Source of the DNA: Hydrogenophaga sp.
GTDB taxonomy: Bacteria > Pseudomonadota > Gammaproteobacteria > Burkholderiales > Burkholderiaceae_C
DNA: 64,000 bases
Assembly (NCBI RefSeq): GCF_030373225.1
Contig: NZ_JAUCZG010000001.1
Span: 1-64,000, forward strand
Direction: 5' to 3'
Under the pieces are notes generated by a model. That model had not been told where the DNA came from and searched no databases. It saw only the letters and a program-made list of their open reading frames with translations. Each line of letters opens with the position of its first letter. Within the stretch, counting starts at the first letter, position 1. Positions 6,998 through 15,179 of this stretch are shown piece by piece. The translations under genes and the position numbers were made by a program.

Positions 6998-9072
6998 ACC
7001 TGCTCGCGCCCCTGCAGCAATGGCTCAACCGCAACGCGGCCTGGGCCGGCGGTCTGGCCGCTCCGATGCTGGTGATCGCGGTGCTGTCGATGATGGTGTT
7101 GCCGCTGCCGCCCTGGCTGCTCGACACCTTCTTCACGCTCAACATCGCGCTCGCCCTGGTGGTGATGATGGTGGCGGCCTACATGAAGCGGCCGCTGGAC
7201 TTCTCGGTGTTTCCCACCGTGCTGCTGCTCACCACGCTGCTGCGCCTGTCCCTGAACGTGGCCTCCACCCGTGTCGTGCTGCTCGAAGGCCACACCGGGC
7301 CGGGTGCGGCCGGTGCGGTGATCGAGGCCTTCGGCCACTTCCTGATCGGCGGCAACTTCGCGGTCGGGTTCGTGGTGTTCGTGATCCTGGTGGTGATCAA
7401 CTTCATCGTGATCACCAAGGGCTCCGAGCGCATTGCCGAGGTGTCGGCCCGCTTCACGCTGGACGCGATGCCCGGCAAGCAGATGGCGATCGATGCCGAC
7501 CTCAACGCCGGCCTGATCGACGAGAAACAGGCCAAGAAGCGGCGCCAGGAAGTCGGCGACGAGGCCGAGTTCTTCGGCTCCATGGACGGCGCCTCCAAGT
7601 TCGTGCGGGGCGACGCGATCGCCGGCATCCTGATCCTGATCATCAACATCATCGGCGGCTTCGCGGTGGGTCTGATGCAGCACGGCCTGTCGGCCAGCGA
7701 AGCGGCCAGCACCTACATCCTGCTGGCGGTGGGCGACGCGCTGGTGGCACAGATTCCCTCGCTGCTGATCTCGGTGGCCGCGGCCATGGTGGTCTCGCGC
7801 GTGGGCAAGGACGAAGACCTGGGCGCACAGGTGATGCAGCAGATGTTCATCTCCTCCAAGGTGCTCGGCATCGTGGCGGCGGTCATGTTGCTGCTGGGCG
7901 TGATTCCCGGCATGCCGCACACCGTGTTCCTGAGCTTTGCGGCCATCTTCGGCGCCCTGGCCTGGTGGCGCACCCGGGTCGACGCCCGGCCCGTGGCCGA
8001 GCCCGAAGCACCCGCCGTGCAGAGCGACGGCGAAGCCACCTGGGACGACCTGCAACCGGTGGACCTGCTCGGCCTGGAGCTGGGCTACCGACTGATCGCC
8101 ATGGTGGACAAGACGCGCCAGGGCGATCTGCTGACCCGCATCAAGGGCGTGCGCAAGAAGTTCGCGCAGGAGGTCGGCTTTCTGCCGCCGGCGGTGCACG
8201 TGCGCGACAACCTGGAACTGCGTCCGAGCGCCTACCGCATCACCCTGCGCGGCGTGGTGGTGGGCGAGGGCGAGGTGTTTCCCGGCATGTTCCTGGCCAT
8301 CGACCCGGGCGGCCTGGGCACCCCGCTCATCGGCACCCCGACCACCGACCCGGCGTTCGGCCTGCCCGCGCACTGGATCGATGACAAGCAGCGTGAAAAC
8401 GCGCAGATGGCCGGTTTTACCGTGGTTGATTCCGAGACCGTGCTGGCGACGCATCTTTCACACTTGATGCAAGTCCAGGCAGCCAGGTTGCTCAGCCGGA
8501 CGGAGACCCAGGACCTGGTTGAACACGTCACCAAGCTGGCCCCCAAACTGATCGAAGAAGTCGTGCCCAAGATGATCTCTGTCGCTTCCTTCCAGAAAGT
8601 GCTGCAGCTGCTGCTGGAAGAGTCGGTGCATGTGCGCGACATCCGGACCATCATCGAAGCGATCGCCGAACACGCTGTTGCCACCACCGACCCGCAGGAA
8701 CTGGCCCGCCGCGTGCGCATGGCGCTGGCACCGGCCATCGTGCAGCAGATCTACGGCCCGGTGAAGGAGCTCGAGGTGATCGCCATCGAGCCCGGTCTGG
8801 AGCGCCTGCTGATGCAGGCCCTGAGCGGCGCTGCCAACGGCGCGCTCGACCCCGGCGTGGCCGACATGCTCAGCAAGTCCGCCTCCGACATCGCCAACAA
8901 GCAGGAAGAGAAGGGCGTGCCCGCCTGCCTGCTGGTGCCCGACGCCATCCGCACCGCCATGGCCCGCCTGCTGCGCCGCGCCGCACCGCGCCTGCAGGTG
9001 CTGGCACACAGCGAAATTCCTGAAACCCACCTGATCCGCATCGGCCCGATTCTTGGAGAACTTGCATCATGA
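6994..9072 (+). CDS. flhA: Flagellar export gate protein FlhA
   Basis: FlhA is the large export-gate subunit that docks chaperone-substrate complexes and uses proton motive force. The ATG at 6994 overlaps the flhB stop as ATGA and gives 692 residues, the normal length. An upstream in-frame extension into flhB (open to 5827) is rejected. The N-terminal half has about eight membrane helices. The FHIPEP signature lies in the loop around LLLTTLLRLSLNVASTRVVLLEGH. The C-terminal half is the cytoplasmic ring domain. The stop overlaps the flhF ATG (ATGA). Confidence 0.97.
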   Translation: MNLLAPLQQWLNRNAAWAGGLAAPMLVIAVLSMMVLPLPPWLLDTFFTLNIALALVVMMVAAYMKRPLDFSVFPTVLLLTTLLRLSLNVASTRVVLLEGHTGPGAAGAVIEAFGHFLIGGNFAVGFVVFVILVVINFIVITKGSERIAEVSARFTLDAMPGKQMAIDADLNAGLIDEKQAKKRRQEVGDEAEFFGSMDGASKFVRGDAIAGILILIINIIGGFAVGLMQHGLSASEAASTYILLAVGDALVAQIPSLLISVAAAMVVSRVGKDEDLGAQVMQQMFISSKVLGIVAAVMLLLGVIPGMPHTVFLSFAAIFGALAWWRTRVDARPVAEPEAPAVQSDGEATWDDLQPVDLLGLELGYRLIAMVDKTRQGDLLTRIKGVRKKFAQEVGFLPPAVHVRDNLELRPSAYRITLRGVVVGEGEVFPGMFLAIDPGGLGTPLIGTPTTDPAFGLPAHWIDDKQRENAQMAGFTVVDSETVLATHLSHLMQVQAARLLSRTETQDLVEHVTKLAPKLIEEVVPKMISVASFQKVLQLLLEESVHVRDIRTIIEAIAEHAVATTDPQELARRVRMALAPAIVQQIYGPVKELEVIAIEPGLERLLMQALSGAANGALDPGVADMLSKSASDIANKQEEKGVPACLLVPDAIRTAMARLLRRAAPRLQVLAHSEIPETHLIRIGPILGELAS

Positions 9073-10622
9073 ACATCCAGCGCTTTCTTGCTCCCACCTC
9101 CCGCGAAGCCATGGCCAAGGCCCGCATGGCCTTTGGCGACAGCGCGGTGATTCTCTCGACCCGCTCCAGCGCCGAGGGCTTCGAGGTGATGGCCGCGGCC
9201 GAGGAGAGCCTGGCTTCGCTGGCCGACAACGCCACGCCGGCACCGGTCGCGACGCGGCCGGCACCGGCCCGTGCCAGGCCCGCCGCCACGCACACGCAGG
9301 CACAGCCCGAGTCGGTCGAGGGCGACACCGAAGCGCTGGCCATGAGCACGCTGTCGTTCCAGGAATACGTGCGTGAACGCATGCTGCGCAAGCGCCGCGA
9401 AATGATGCAGGCGCCCGAGCCCGCCGAGACCACCCCGCCAGCAGCGGCGCAGCCCCGCGCCCCGCTGGCCGCACCGGTGCAGGCCGCTGCGGTTCGCCCC
9501 GTGCCCCGCGTGCAGCCCGCGGCCGAGCCGATCGAGGTGCCGGTGCAGCGTTTCAACCAGCCGGCGCACGCCGTGTTCGGCAGCCGCCTGGGCCAGCAGC
9601 CCATCCGCACCCGCGACGAGGCCGAGCCGGCCTGGGAAGACTCGCAGCCTTCGGTGCGCTTCGCCAGCAAGGACGACAGCCGCATGGCGGTCGAGCTCTC
9701 CGCGCTCAAGGACATGATCGAAGAGCGCTTCAACACGCTGGCCTGGCTCGGTTCGTCCAAGCAGAACCCGATCCAGTCGAACCTGATGCTCAAGATGATC
9801 CGCGCCGGCTACTCGCCCGCGATGGCCCGTGCCGTGCTCGACCGTGTCCCGACAGACGCCGGCGCGCCCGAGGCCTTTCGCTGGCTCATGGACGTGATCA
9901 CGCGCAACCTCAAGGTGAGCGCGCCCTCTGCCGGGCTGTGCGACGAAGGCGGCGTGGTCTCGCTGATCGGCGCCACCGGCGTGGGCAAGACCACCACCGC
10001 GGCCAAGCTCGCTGCCCAGTGCGTCAAGCAATACGGTGCTGCGAGCGTGGGCATGATCACGCTCGACACCTACCGCGTCTCGGGCTACGAACAGCTGCGC
10101 GCCTACGGCCGCATGCTCGGTGTGGTGGCCCACCTGGCGCACGACCGCGCTGCGCTGAAGGACCTGCTCAACCTGCTCTCGGGCAAGCGCCTGGTGATCA
10201 TCGACACCGCCGGCCTGGGCCAGCGCGACCAGCGCATCCAGGACATGCTCGATGTGCTGGACATGCCCAAGGTCAAGAAGACGCTGGTGCTCAACGCCGG
10301 CTCGCAAGGCGACACGCTCGACGAGACGCTGACCTCGTTCAAGGCCAGCTCGCTGCACGGTGTGGTGCTCTCCAAGGTGGACGAAGCCGTGAAGCTCGGC
10401 CCGGCGCTGGACGCACTGATCCGCCACCAGGTGAGCTTGCACGGCGTGGCCAACGGCCAGCGCGTGCCCGAAGACTGGCAGAACCCCGATGCCCAGGCGC
10501 TGGTGCGCATGTCCATGGGCACGGCCGGCAAGTCGGCCTTCGACCCGGTCGCCACCGACATGGGCGTCTACTTCGCCCCCACCAGCACCCATGGCGTGAA
10601 CCTGGGGGCCTCTCATGTTTGA
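9069..10622 (+). CDS. flhF: Flagellar SRP-type GTPase FlhF
   Basis: FlhF is a signal-recognition-particle type GTPase that sets number and placement of flagella, usually polar. The 517-residue protein has the FlhF start MNIQRFLAPTSREAMAKAR, a long Ala/Pro-rich linker (about residues 60-190), then an NG domain. The P-loop GATGVGKTTTAAKL is near residue 300, with DTYRVSGYEQLR, DTAGLGQRD and SKVDEA following. It overlaps flhA by ATGA and overlaps the next gene by 8 bases. FlhF normally works with FlhG; the gene in that place is degenerate here (see 10615-11388). Confidence 0.96.
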   Translation: MNIQRFLAPTSREAMAKARMAFGDSAVILSTRSSAEGFEVMAAAEESLASLADNATPAPVATRPAPARARPAATHTQAQPESVEGDTEALAMSTLSFQEYVRERMLRKRREMMQAPEPAETTPPAAAQPRAPLAAPVQAAAVRPVPRVQPAAEPIEVPVQRFNQPAHAVFGSRLGQQPIRTRDEAEPAWEDSQPSVRFASKDDSRMAVELSALKDMIEERFNTLAWLGSSKQNPIQSNLMLKMIRAGYSPAMARAVLDRVPTDAGAPEAFRWLMDVITRNLKVSAPSAGLCDEGGVVSLIGATGVGKTTTAAKLAAQCVKQYGAASVGMITLDTYRVSGYEQLRAYGRMLGVVAHLAHDRAALKDLLNLLSGKRLVIIDTAGLGQRDQRIQDMLDVLDMPKVKKTLVLNAGSQGDTLDETLTSFKASSLHGVVLSKVDEAVKLGPALDALIRHQVSLHGVANGQRVPEDWQNPDAQALVRMSMGTAGKSAFDPVATDMGVYFAPTSTHGVNLGASHV

Positions 10623-11388
10623 ACACGGCTTCGATCAGGCCGCCGGACTGCGCGGCGAGAGCCGCAGCGGTGGTGCCGCCTTGCTGCCCCTGGCCAGCCC
10701 GGCGCAACCGTCGCGCGGCCACGAGTGGCTGTACATGCTGGCCGGCTGCCTCGCCAACCAGGGGCGCTGCGTCGTCATCGTGGACGGCACCGCCAACGAG
10801 TCCACCGGTTTCCAGCGCGACAGCGGCAACCACCTCGGCCTGCTGCGCGCCTTGCAAGACCCCTCCATCGGGCACCTTGAACACCCCAACGACCTCGCCG
10901 ACTGGCTGGTGATGCCCGGCGCGCGCGGCCTGCAGGCCCTCCAGGAAACCACCCACGCCGCTGGCGCGCCGGTGGCGCTGGCCCGCCTGCTGGCGCCGTT
11001 CGCACCCGGCGTGATCGTGCTGCTGTATGCGCCGGCCTTCGCGCTGGCCGGCCTGCTGCCGGGCTTGAACGCCCGCGCGATGGTGCCGCTGATCGACCAG
11101 CCGCAGGCCAGCATCGATGCCTACGGCGCCGTCAAGTTGCTGCACAGCGCGGGCCTGGCGCCCGTGCTGGCACCCCTGGCCGCCGGTGGTGCGCAGGCGC
11201 TGCAGCCGCTGGTGACCTCGGTCACCGACTGTGCGTCACGCCACCTCGGCCTGAAGCTGGAGAGCTGGCCTGCGCACACCTGGGGCCACCGTGCCCAGGC
11301 CAGCGCCATCACCTCACCGGCCGACGCCGGCCCGCACGGGTACCACGGCCTGGTTCGCGGCACCCCGACGACACCCCTCTGGAGCTGA
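10615..11388 (+). CDS. FlhG-like protein lacking the ATPase P-loop
   Basis: A 257-residue protein in the position normally held by flhG/fleN (MinD-type ATPase partner of FlhF), between flhF (8-base overlap) and fliA (2-base gap). The N-terminus contains GFDQAAGLRG. Asp7-Gln8-Ala9 and Leu12-Arg13 match the DQAxxLR activator helix with which FlhG stimulates FlhF GTPase. The deviant Walker A motif (KGGxGKT) that should follow is absent: the sequence there reads ASPAQPSRGHEWLYMLAGCL. Traces of the MinD fold remain, such as VVIVDGTAN where DAD is expected and LIDQPQASIDAYGAVKLLH. I read it as an FlhG derivative reduced to FlhF activation. An unrelated conserved protein is less likely. Confidence 0.7.
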   Translation: MFEHGFDQAAGLRGESRSGGAALLPLASPAQPSRGHEWLYMLAGCLANQGRCVVIVDGTANESTGFQRDSGNHLGLLRALQDPSIGHLEHPNDLADWLVMPGARGLQALQETTHAAGAPVALARLLAPFAPGVIVLLYAPAFALAGLLPGLNARAMVPLIDQPQASIDAYGAVKLLHSAGLAPVLAPLAAGGAQALQPLVTSVTDCASRHLGLKLESWPAHTWGHRAQASAITSPADAGPHGYHGLVRGTPTTPLWS

Positions 11389-11390
11389 AG

Positions 11391-12107
11391 ATGTACACCG
11401 CCAAAGGCACGCTCAACCGCGACGACCAGCTGCGCAAATACAGCCCGCTGGTGCGGCGGCTCGCCCACCACATGATCGCCAAGCTGCCTCCCAGCGTGGA
11501 ACTCGACGACCTGATCCAGGTCGGCATGATCGGCCTGACCGAAGCCATCGCGCGCTTCGAGCCCACGCAGGGCGTGCAGTTCGAGACCTTTGCCAGCCAG
11601 CGCATCCGTGGCGCCATGATCGACGAGCTGCGCGAGGGCGACTGGATGTCGCGCGGTTCGCGCAAGAGCCAGAAAGACATCGAGCAGGCCGTGAGTCGGC
11701 TGCAGCAGAAACTGCAGCGCGTGCCCAAGGAATCCGAGATCGCCGCCGAGCTCGGCATGCCCCTGGCCGACTACCAGCACCTGCTGGCCAAGGTGCGTGG
11801 CACGCAGCTGGTGTACCTCGAGGACATCAGCGGCAACGGTGACGATGAAGACGGTTTTCTCGACCGCCACATGGGCGACAGCGAAGCCGATCCTTCGGCC
11901 AGGTTGCAGGACCACCGCATGCGCACCGCGCTGGTGGCCGCCATCAACGTGTTGCCCGAGCGCGAGCAGCAGATCATGAGCATGTATTACGAGCACGACA
12001 TGAACCTGAAGGAAATCGCCGCCGTGCTCGGCGTGACCGAATCGCGCATCTGCCAGCTGCACAGCCAGTCGATTGCGCGGCTGCGCGCAAAACTGCGCGA
12101 GCACTGA
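11391..12107 (+). CDS. fliA: RNA polymerase sigma-28 factor FliA
   Basis: FliA directs transcription of late flagellar genes (flagellin, motor, chemotaxis) and is held inactive by FlgM until the hook is complete. The 238-residue product has region 2 (HHMIAKLPPSVELDDLIQVGMIGLTEAI and FETFASQRIRGAMIDELREGDW), region 3, and a region 4 helix-turn-helix (NLKEIAAVLGVTESRICQLHSQSIARLRAKL). It starts 2 bases after the upstream gene, so it is translated from the flhBAF operon. Its targets within this window probably include flgM, motA and fliC promoters. Confidence 0.98.
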   Translation: MYTAKGTLNRDDQLRKYSPLVRRLAHHMIAKLPPSVELDDLIQVGMIGLTEAIARFEPTQGVQFETFASQRIRGAMIDELREGDWMSRGSRKSQKDIEQAVSRLQQKLQRVPKESEIAAELGMPLADYQHLLAKVRGTQLVYLEDISGNGDDEDGFLDRHMGDSEADPSARLQDHRMRTALVAAINVLPEREQQIMSMYYEHDMNLKEIAAVLGVTESRICQLHSQSIARLRAKLREH

Positions 12108-12303
12108 AGCGGCCGCACGCAGCGGCGCGGCGCTCGGCTGAACCGTGCGCAATACCGCGGGCGCAGTAGCCGTTGGCGCAGGGCAACGGGCACTGGTGAG
12201 AGAGCAGGGGTGTGGCTAGCATCGGCGGCGGCTCCGGACAGCGGCTGACACACGGGCACCGCCGTCGGGGACCTCGCTCAGCAACCCTCGACGCCGCCGC
12301 ACC

Positions 12304-12957
12304 ATGACCGACCACAAACACGCCACGCCCAGCAGCCCCAGCCACGACAGCCTCGATGACGTGATCGAAGGCGCCACCGATGAAGCCACCGAAGACATGC
12401 TGGTCGAGGTGGTGAACGCCATCTGGCGTGGATTTGATTCTCCCGCCGACATCGACGCGTTGATCGAACGGCGCGCCACCGACGGTTTCCTGTTCGACAT
12501 CGACAAGGTCAGTGCCGTGGCCGCAGAAACCTTTTCGGAGAAACGCACCTCCGAAGCCGGCTGGCCGCTGACCACCGACTGCGACCGGCTCGACCGTGTT
12601 TTTGCCCGGCTGCATGTGTTGGGCATCTGCGCCCTGCAATGCACCGGCGACAGCCTGCGCGATGGTGTCCGCTGCGTGGGTGAGGCGCTCGATGCCTCGG
12701 GGGTGGAGCAAGACCGCTACAAGGGCTTCTGCTTCTTCCACACGCAGGACATCGACCGCGCGCTCGACGACGAAGGCCTGTTCCTGGCCTTTGGCCCCAT
12801 CGACAGCGACAGCGTCGAAGACGAAGACGAGATCGCCATCGGCCAGACGATCTGCGAGGCGCTGCGCGAGGCCGGGCTTGAGCCCGACTGGAACGGCAGC
12901 GGGGCGGTGCGCATCGGCCTGCCCCGGTTCTGCTGGCAGCGGCGCACGCCGGCCTGA
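12304..12957 (+). CDS. Conserved hypothetical protein, possibly DUF6891
   Basis: A 217-residue soluble, acidic protein with no signal peptide or membrane helix. It has an N-terminal Asp/Glu-rich segment and a middle with DRLDRVFARLHVLGICALQCTG. Later come KGFCFFHTQDIDRALDDEGLFLAFGPID and a C-terminal IGQTICEALREAGLEPDWNGSGAVRIGL. The last part resembles uncharacterised DUF6891-type proteins, but I cannot confirm this by eye. Function unknown. It stands alone: fliA ends 196 bases upstream (no recognisable signals in that gap) and a strong hairpin follows 19 bases after its stop. Confidence 0.75.
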   Translation: MTDHKHATPSSPSHDSLDDVIEGATDEATEDMLVEVVNAIWRGFDSPADIDALIERRATDGFLFDIDKVSAVAAETFSEKRTSEAGWPLTTDCDRLDRVFARLHVLGICALQCTGDSLRDGVRCVGEALDASGVEQDRYKGFCFFHTQDIDRALDDEGLFLAFGPIDSDSVEDEDEIAIGQTICEALREAGLEPDWNGSGAVRIGLPRFCWQRRTPA

Positions 12958-12976
12958 CAGGCACCCGGCCCCCAAC

Positions 12977-13020
12977 GACAAGGCCCGCCGGGCGTCACTG
13001 GACGCCCGGCGGGCCTTGTC
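12977..13020. terminator. Bidirectional hairpin between convergent genes
   Basis: Perfect 20-base inverted repeat (12977-12996 against 13001-13020) around an ACTG loop, built from GACAAGGCCCGCCGGGCGTC. It separates the plus-strand hypothetical gene from the minus-strand VOC gene. The T-run is weak (CTTGTCTTTG). Confidence 0.8.
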
Positions 13021-13060
13021 TTTGCGCTGGCTGCGCGGGTTCAGGGTGGGGCTGCAGGCC

Positions 13061-13480
13061 TCACCAGCTGCCGCTGTTGGCCATGTCCACCCAGGGCGGG
13101 CTCGGCGGCAGGGGGTCGCCCTTTTGCAGCAGCTCGATCGAGATGTTGTCGGGCGAACGCACGAAGGCCATGTGGCCGTCACGCGGTGGGCGCAGGATGC
13201 TCACGCCGTGCGCCTGCAGGCGCTCGCAGGTGGCGTAGATGTCGTCCACGAGGTAGGCGAGGTGGCCGAAGTTGCGGCCGCCGGTGTAGCTCTCCGGGTC
13301 CCAGTTGTGGGTGAGTTCGACCTGTGCGCTGTGGTCGCCGGGTGCGGCCAGAAAGGCCAGCGTGAAGCGGCCTTGCGGCACCTCCCGGATGCGCACCACC
13401 TCCAGGCCGAGGGCGTCGCGGTAGAACTTCAGGGAGGCTTCGAGATCGGTCACGCGGACCATGGTGTGCAGGTATTTCAT
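13061..13480 (-). CDS. VOC-superfamily protein (glyoxalase I-like)
   Basis: A 139-residue single vicinal-oxygen-chelate domain, related to lactoylglutathione lyase. Features: MKYLHTMVRVTDLEASLKFYRDALGLEVVR, with the metal-ligand His of the first beta strand; VELTHNW with a Glu; FGHLAYLVDDIYATCERLQAHGV with a His; and SIELLQKG with the last Glu. These are the four metal-ligand positions of glyoxalase I. Whether the substrate is methylglyoxal-glutathione is inference. The ATG at 13480 was chosen because it begins at the domain boundary; the frame is open further upstream. It is downstream of and same-strand with the DUF1275 gene. Confidence 0.85.
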   Translation of the reverse strand: MKYLHTMVRVTDLEASLKFYRDALGLEVVRIREVPQGRFTLAFLAAPGDHSAQVELTHNWDPESYTGGRNFGHLAYLVDDIYATCERLQAHGVSILRPPRDGHMAFVRSPDNISIELLQKGDPLPPSPPWVDMANSGSW

Positions 13481-13511
13481 GCGTTCATTGGACCCGGGTT
13501 GCAATACCTTG

Positions 13512-14264
13512 TCACGGCCCGGCCTTTCGGTGGCGCAGCAGGTCGTCCACCGTGGGAACCAGAGCCAGCACCGCCAGCAGCAGGGCCAGCGGCACGGTGA
13601 ATCCGTAGCCCACCTGCTTGAAGCCGTAGGCGCCGGCGACGCCACCGACCGTGAAGGCCGCCAGCAGCCCGCCCAGCACCGCCATGCGCTGCCGGTCGGC
13701 GCGCACCTTCAAGGGGTGGTCGCCCTTGCCGTTCCAGTAGACGAGCTTGCCCAGTTCGATGCCCAGGTCGGTCACGATGCCGGTCATGTGGGTGGTGCGG
13801 ATCACCGCGCTGGAGAGCTTGGTGGCAATGGCGTTCTGCAGTCCCATGATGAAACACAGCAGCACCACGGTGAAGGGAATCAGCAGCCCCTCGAAGGTGG
13901 ACAGCCGGGCACCCATCAGCCCGAAACACAGGATGAGTGCCGCTTCCAGCAGCAGCGGCAGGGCGTATTCGCTTGAGAGCTGGCGGCGCCTTGCAAAGTT
14001 GACCATGATGGCGCAGCACATGGCGCCGAGCAGGAAGGACAGCACGCCCACGGCAGCGTCCACCACCAGGCCGAGCTGGCCCAGCGCCAGGTTGTCTGCC
14101 AGCGAGGACACCATGCCGGTGACGTGCGAGGTGTATTGCTTCACCGCCAGGAAGCCGCCGGCGTTGATGGCACCGGCGACGAAGGCCAGCACGAAGCCGA
14201 GCTCCCGGTTGGATTCGGCGGTGCGCTGGGTGCCGATCAGGTAGCGGGCGTAGTTGGCGGGCAT
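13512..14264 (-). CDS. DUF1275 (YoaK-like) membrane protein
   Basis: A 250-residue integral membrane protein of the YoaK/DUF1275 family. It has about six hydrophobic segments, seen in FVLAFVAGAINAGGFLAV, AAVGVLSFLLGAMCCAIMV, LLLEAALILCFGLMG, PFTVVLLCFIMGLQNAI and the C-terminal ALLLAVLALVP. Family-typical motifs are the first helix followed by TSHVTGMVSS and the later MGLQNA, with a second RTTHMTGIVTDLGIELG. Molecular function is unknown. It lies 31 bases upstream of the VOC gene on the same strand, with the universal stress gene (opposite end) 32 bases further upstream. Confidence 0.88.
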   Translation of the reverse strand: MPANYARYLIGTQRTAESNRELGFVLAFVAGAINAGGFLAVKQYTSHVTGMVSSLADNLALGQLGLVVDAAVGVLSFLLGAMCCAIMVNFARRRQLSSEYALPLLLEAALILCFGLMGARLSTFEGLLIPFTVVLLCFIMGLQNAIATKLSSAVIRTTHMTGIVTDLGIELGKLVYWNGKGDHPLKVRADRQRMAVLGGLLAAFTVGGVAGAYGFKQVGYGFTVPLALLLAVLALVPTVDDLLRHRKAGP

Positions 14265-14296
14265 GGGGCGACGTTACACCCGAGTCGGGTATTGGC

Positions 14297-15178
14297 TCAG
14301 CGAAGCAGCAGGGTGGGCACCCTGGCCGAGCGCAGCAGTTCACTCGTGCGGCTGCCCATGAACAGGCTGCGCAGCGGCGAGTGCGTGTACGCGCCCATCA
14401 CCAGCATGTCGATGCGCTGCTCGTCGATGTAGCGCGCCACGGCGGTTTCCGGGTCGCCCATCACCTGGGCCGCGGACGTGTCGATGCCGGAGGCCATCAG
14501 TGCAGCCTGCGCCACCTGCAGTTGTTTTGAAGCCTCGCCACGGCCCTCCTTGCCGACCATCAGCAGGTGGCAGGGGATGCCTTTGAAGAGCGGGCTGGCG
14601 GCCACCATCTCCACACCGTGGCGGGAGGCCGAGCCGCCGTCAAAGGCGATCAGCACCCGGGCTGGCGGTGTGAAGTTGTCGGTCACGGTGAGGATGGGGC
14701 GCTCCATGGCGCGCACCACGCGCTCCACGTTGCGGCCGAGGTCGCGCAGCGTGGTGGTGGACGATTCACCACGCCGGCCCATGACCACCAGGCGCACGTC
14801 GACCTGCTGCTCGGTGAGCGTTTCCACCAGCGATCCGTGGCGCTGGCGCATGTCGGGCGCGGCCACGCCGCTGGCCTGGGCGCGCAGGCGCAAGCGGTTG
14901 AGGAACAAGCGGCCCTGCTCGCGTTCGCGAACCGCCACGCTGGCTTCGTCTTCGGTCAGCTGGTTGAGCAGGTTCTCCTGCGCGTTCACGCCGATGGCAC
15001 CGCTGTGGTCGGTGACCGGCGCGATGCCTTGCTGGCGGTCGATCACATGCAGCAGCTCCAGCGGTGCGCCCAGGCGCAGCGCGGCCCAGGCGGCGGCGTC
15101 GGTCACGTGGTCGGCGTAGGGGGACCGGTCCACGCAGGCAAGCACCTTGTTGTCCAGGCTCATGTTCATGCTGTCCAT
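14297..15178 (-). CDS. Tandem universal stress protein (UspA family)
   Basis: A 293-residue protein with two Usp domains. The first runs about residues 8-150 (NKVLACVDRSPYADHVTDAA ... VVMGRRGESS). The second runs about 155-293 (RVLIAFDGGSASRHGVEMV ... MLVMGAYTHSPLRSLFMGSRTSELL). The G-2x-G-9x-G(S/T) nucleotide loop is recognisable but altered in both halves. The ATG at 15178 is one base after the sulP stop (TGA, C, ATG), so the gene is translationally tied to the SulP transporter. Later ATGs at 15169 and 15163 are possible. The role is presumably stress adaptation linked to anion uptake, by context only. Confidence 0.88.
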   Translation of the reverse strand: MDSMNMSLDNKVLACVDRSPYADHVTDAAAWAALRLGAPLELLHVIDRQQGIAPVTDHSGAIGVNAQENLLNQLTEDEASVAVREREQGRLFLNRLRLRAQASGVAAPDMRQRHGSLVETLTEQQVDVRLVVMGRRGESSTTTLRDLGRNVERVVRAMERPILTVTDNFTPPARVLIAFDGGSASRHGVEMVAASPLFKGIPCHLLMVGKEGRGEASKQLQVAQAALMASGIDTSAAQVMGDPETAVARYIDEQRIDMLVMGAYTHSPLRSLFMGSRTSELLRSARVPTLLLR

Positions 15179-15179
15179 G

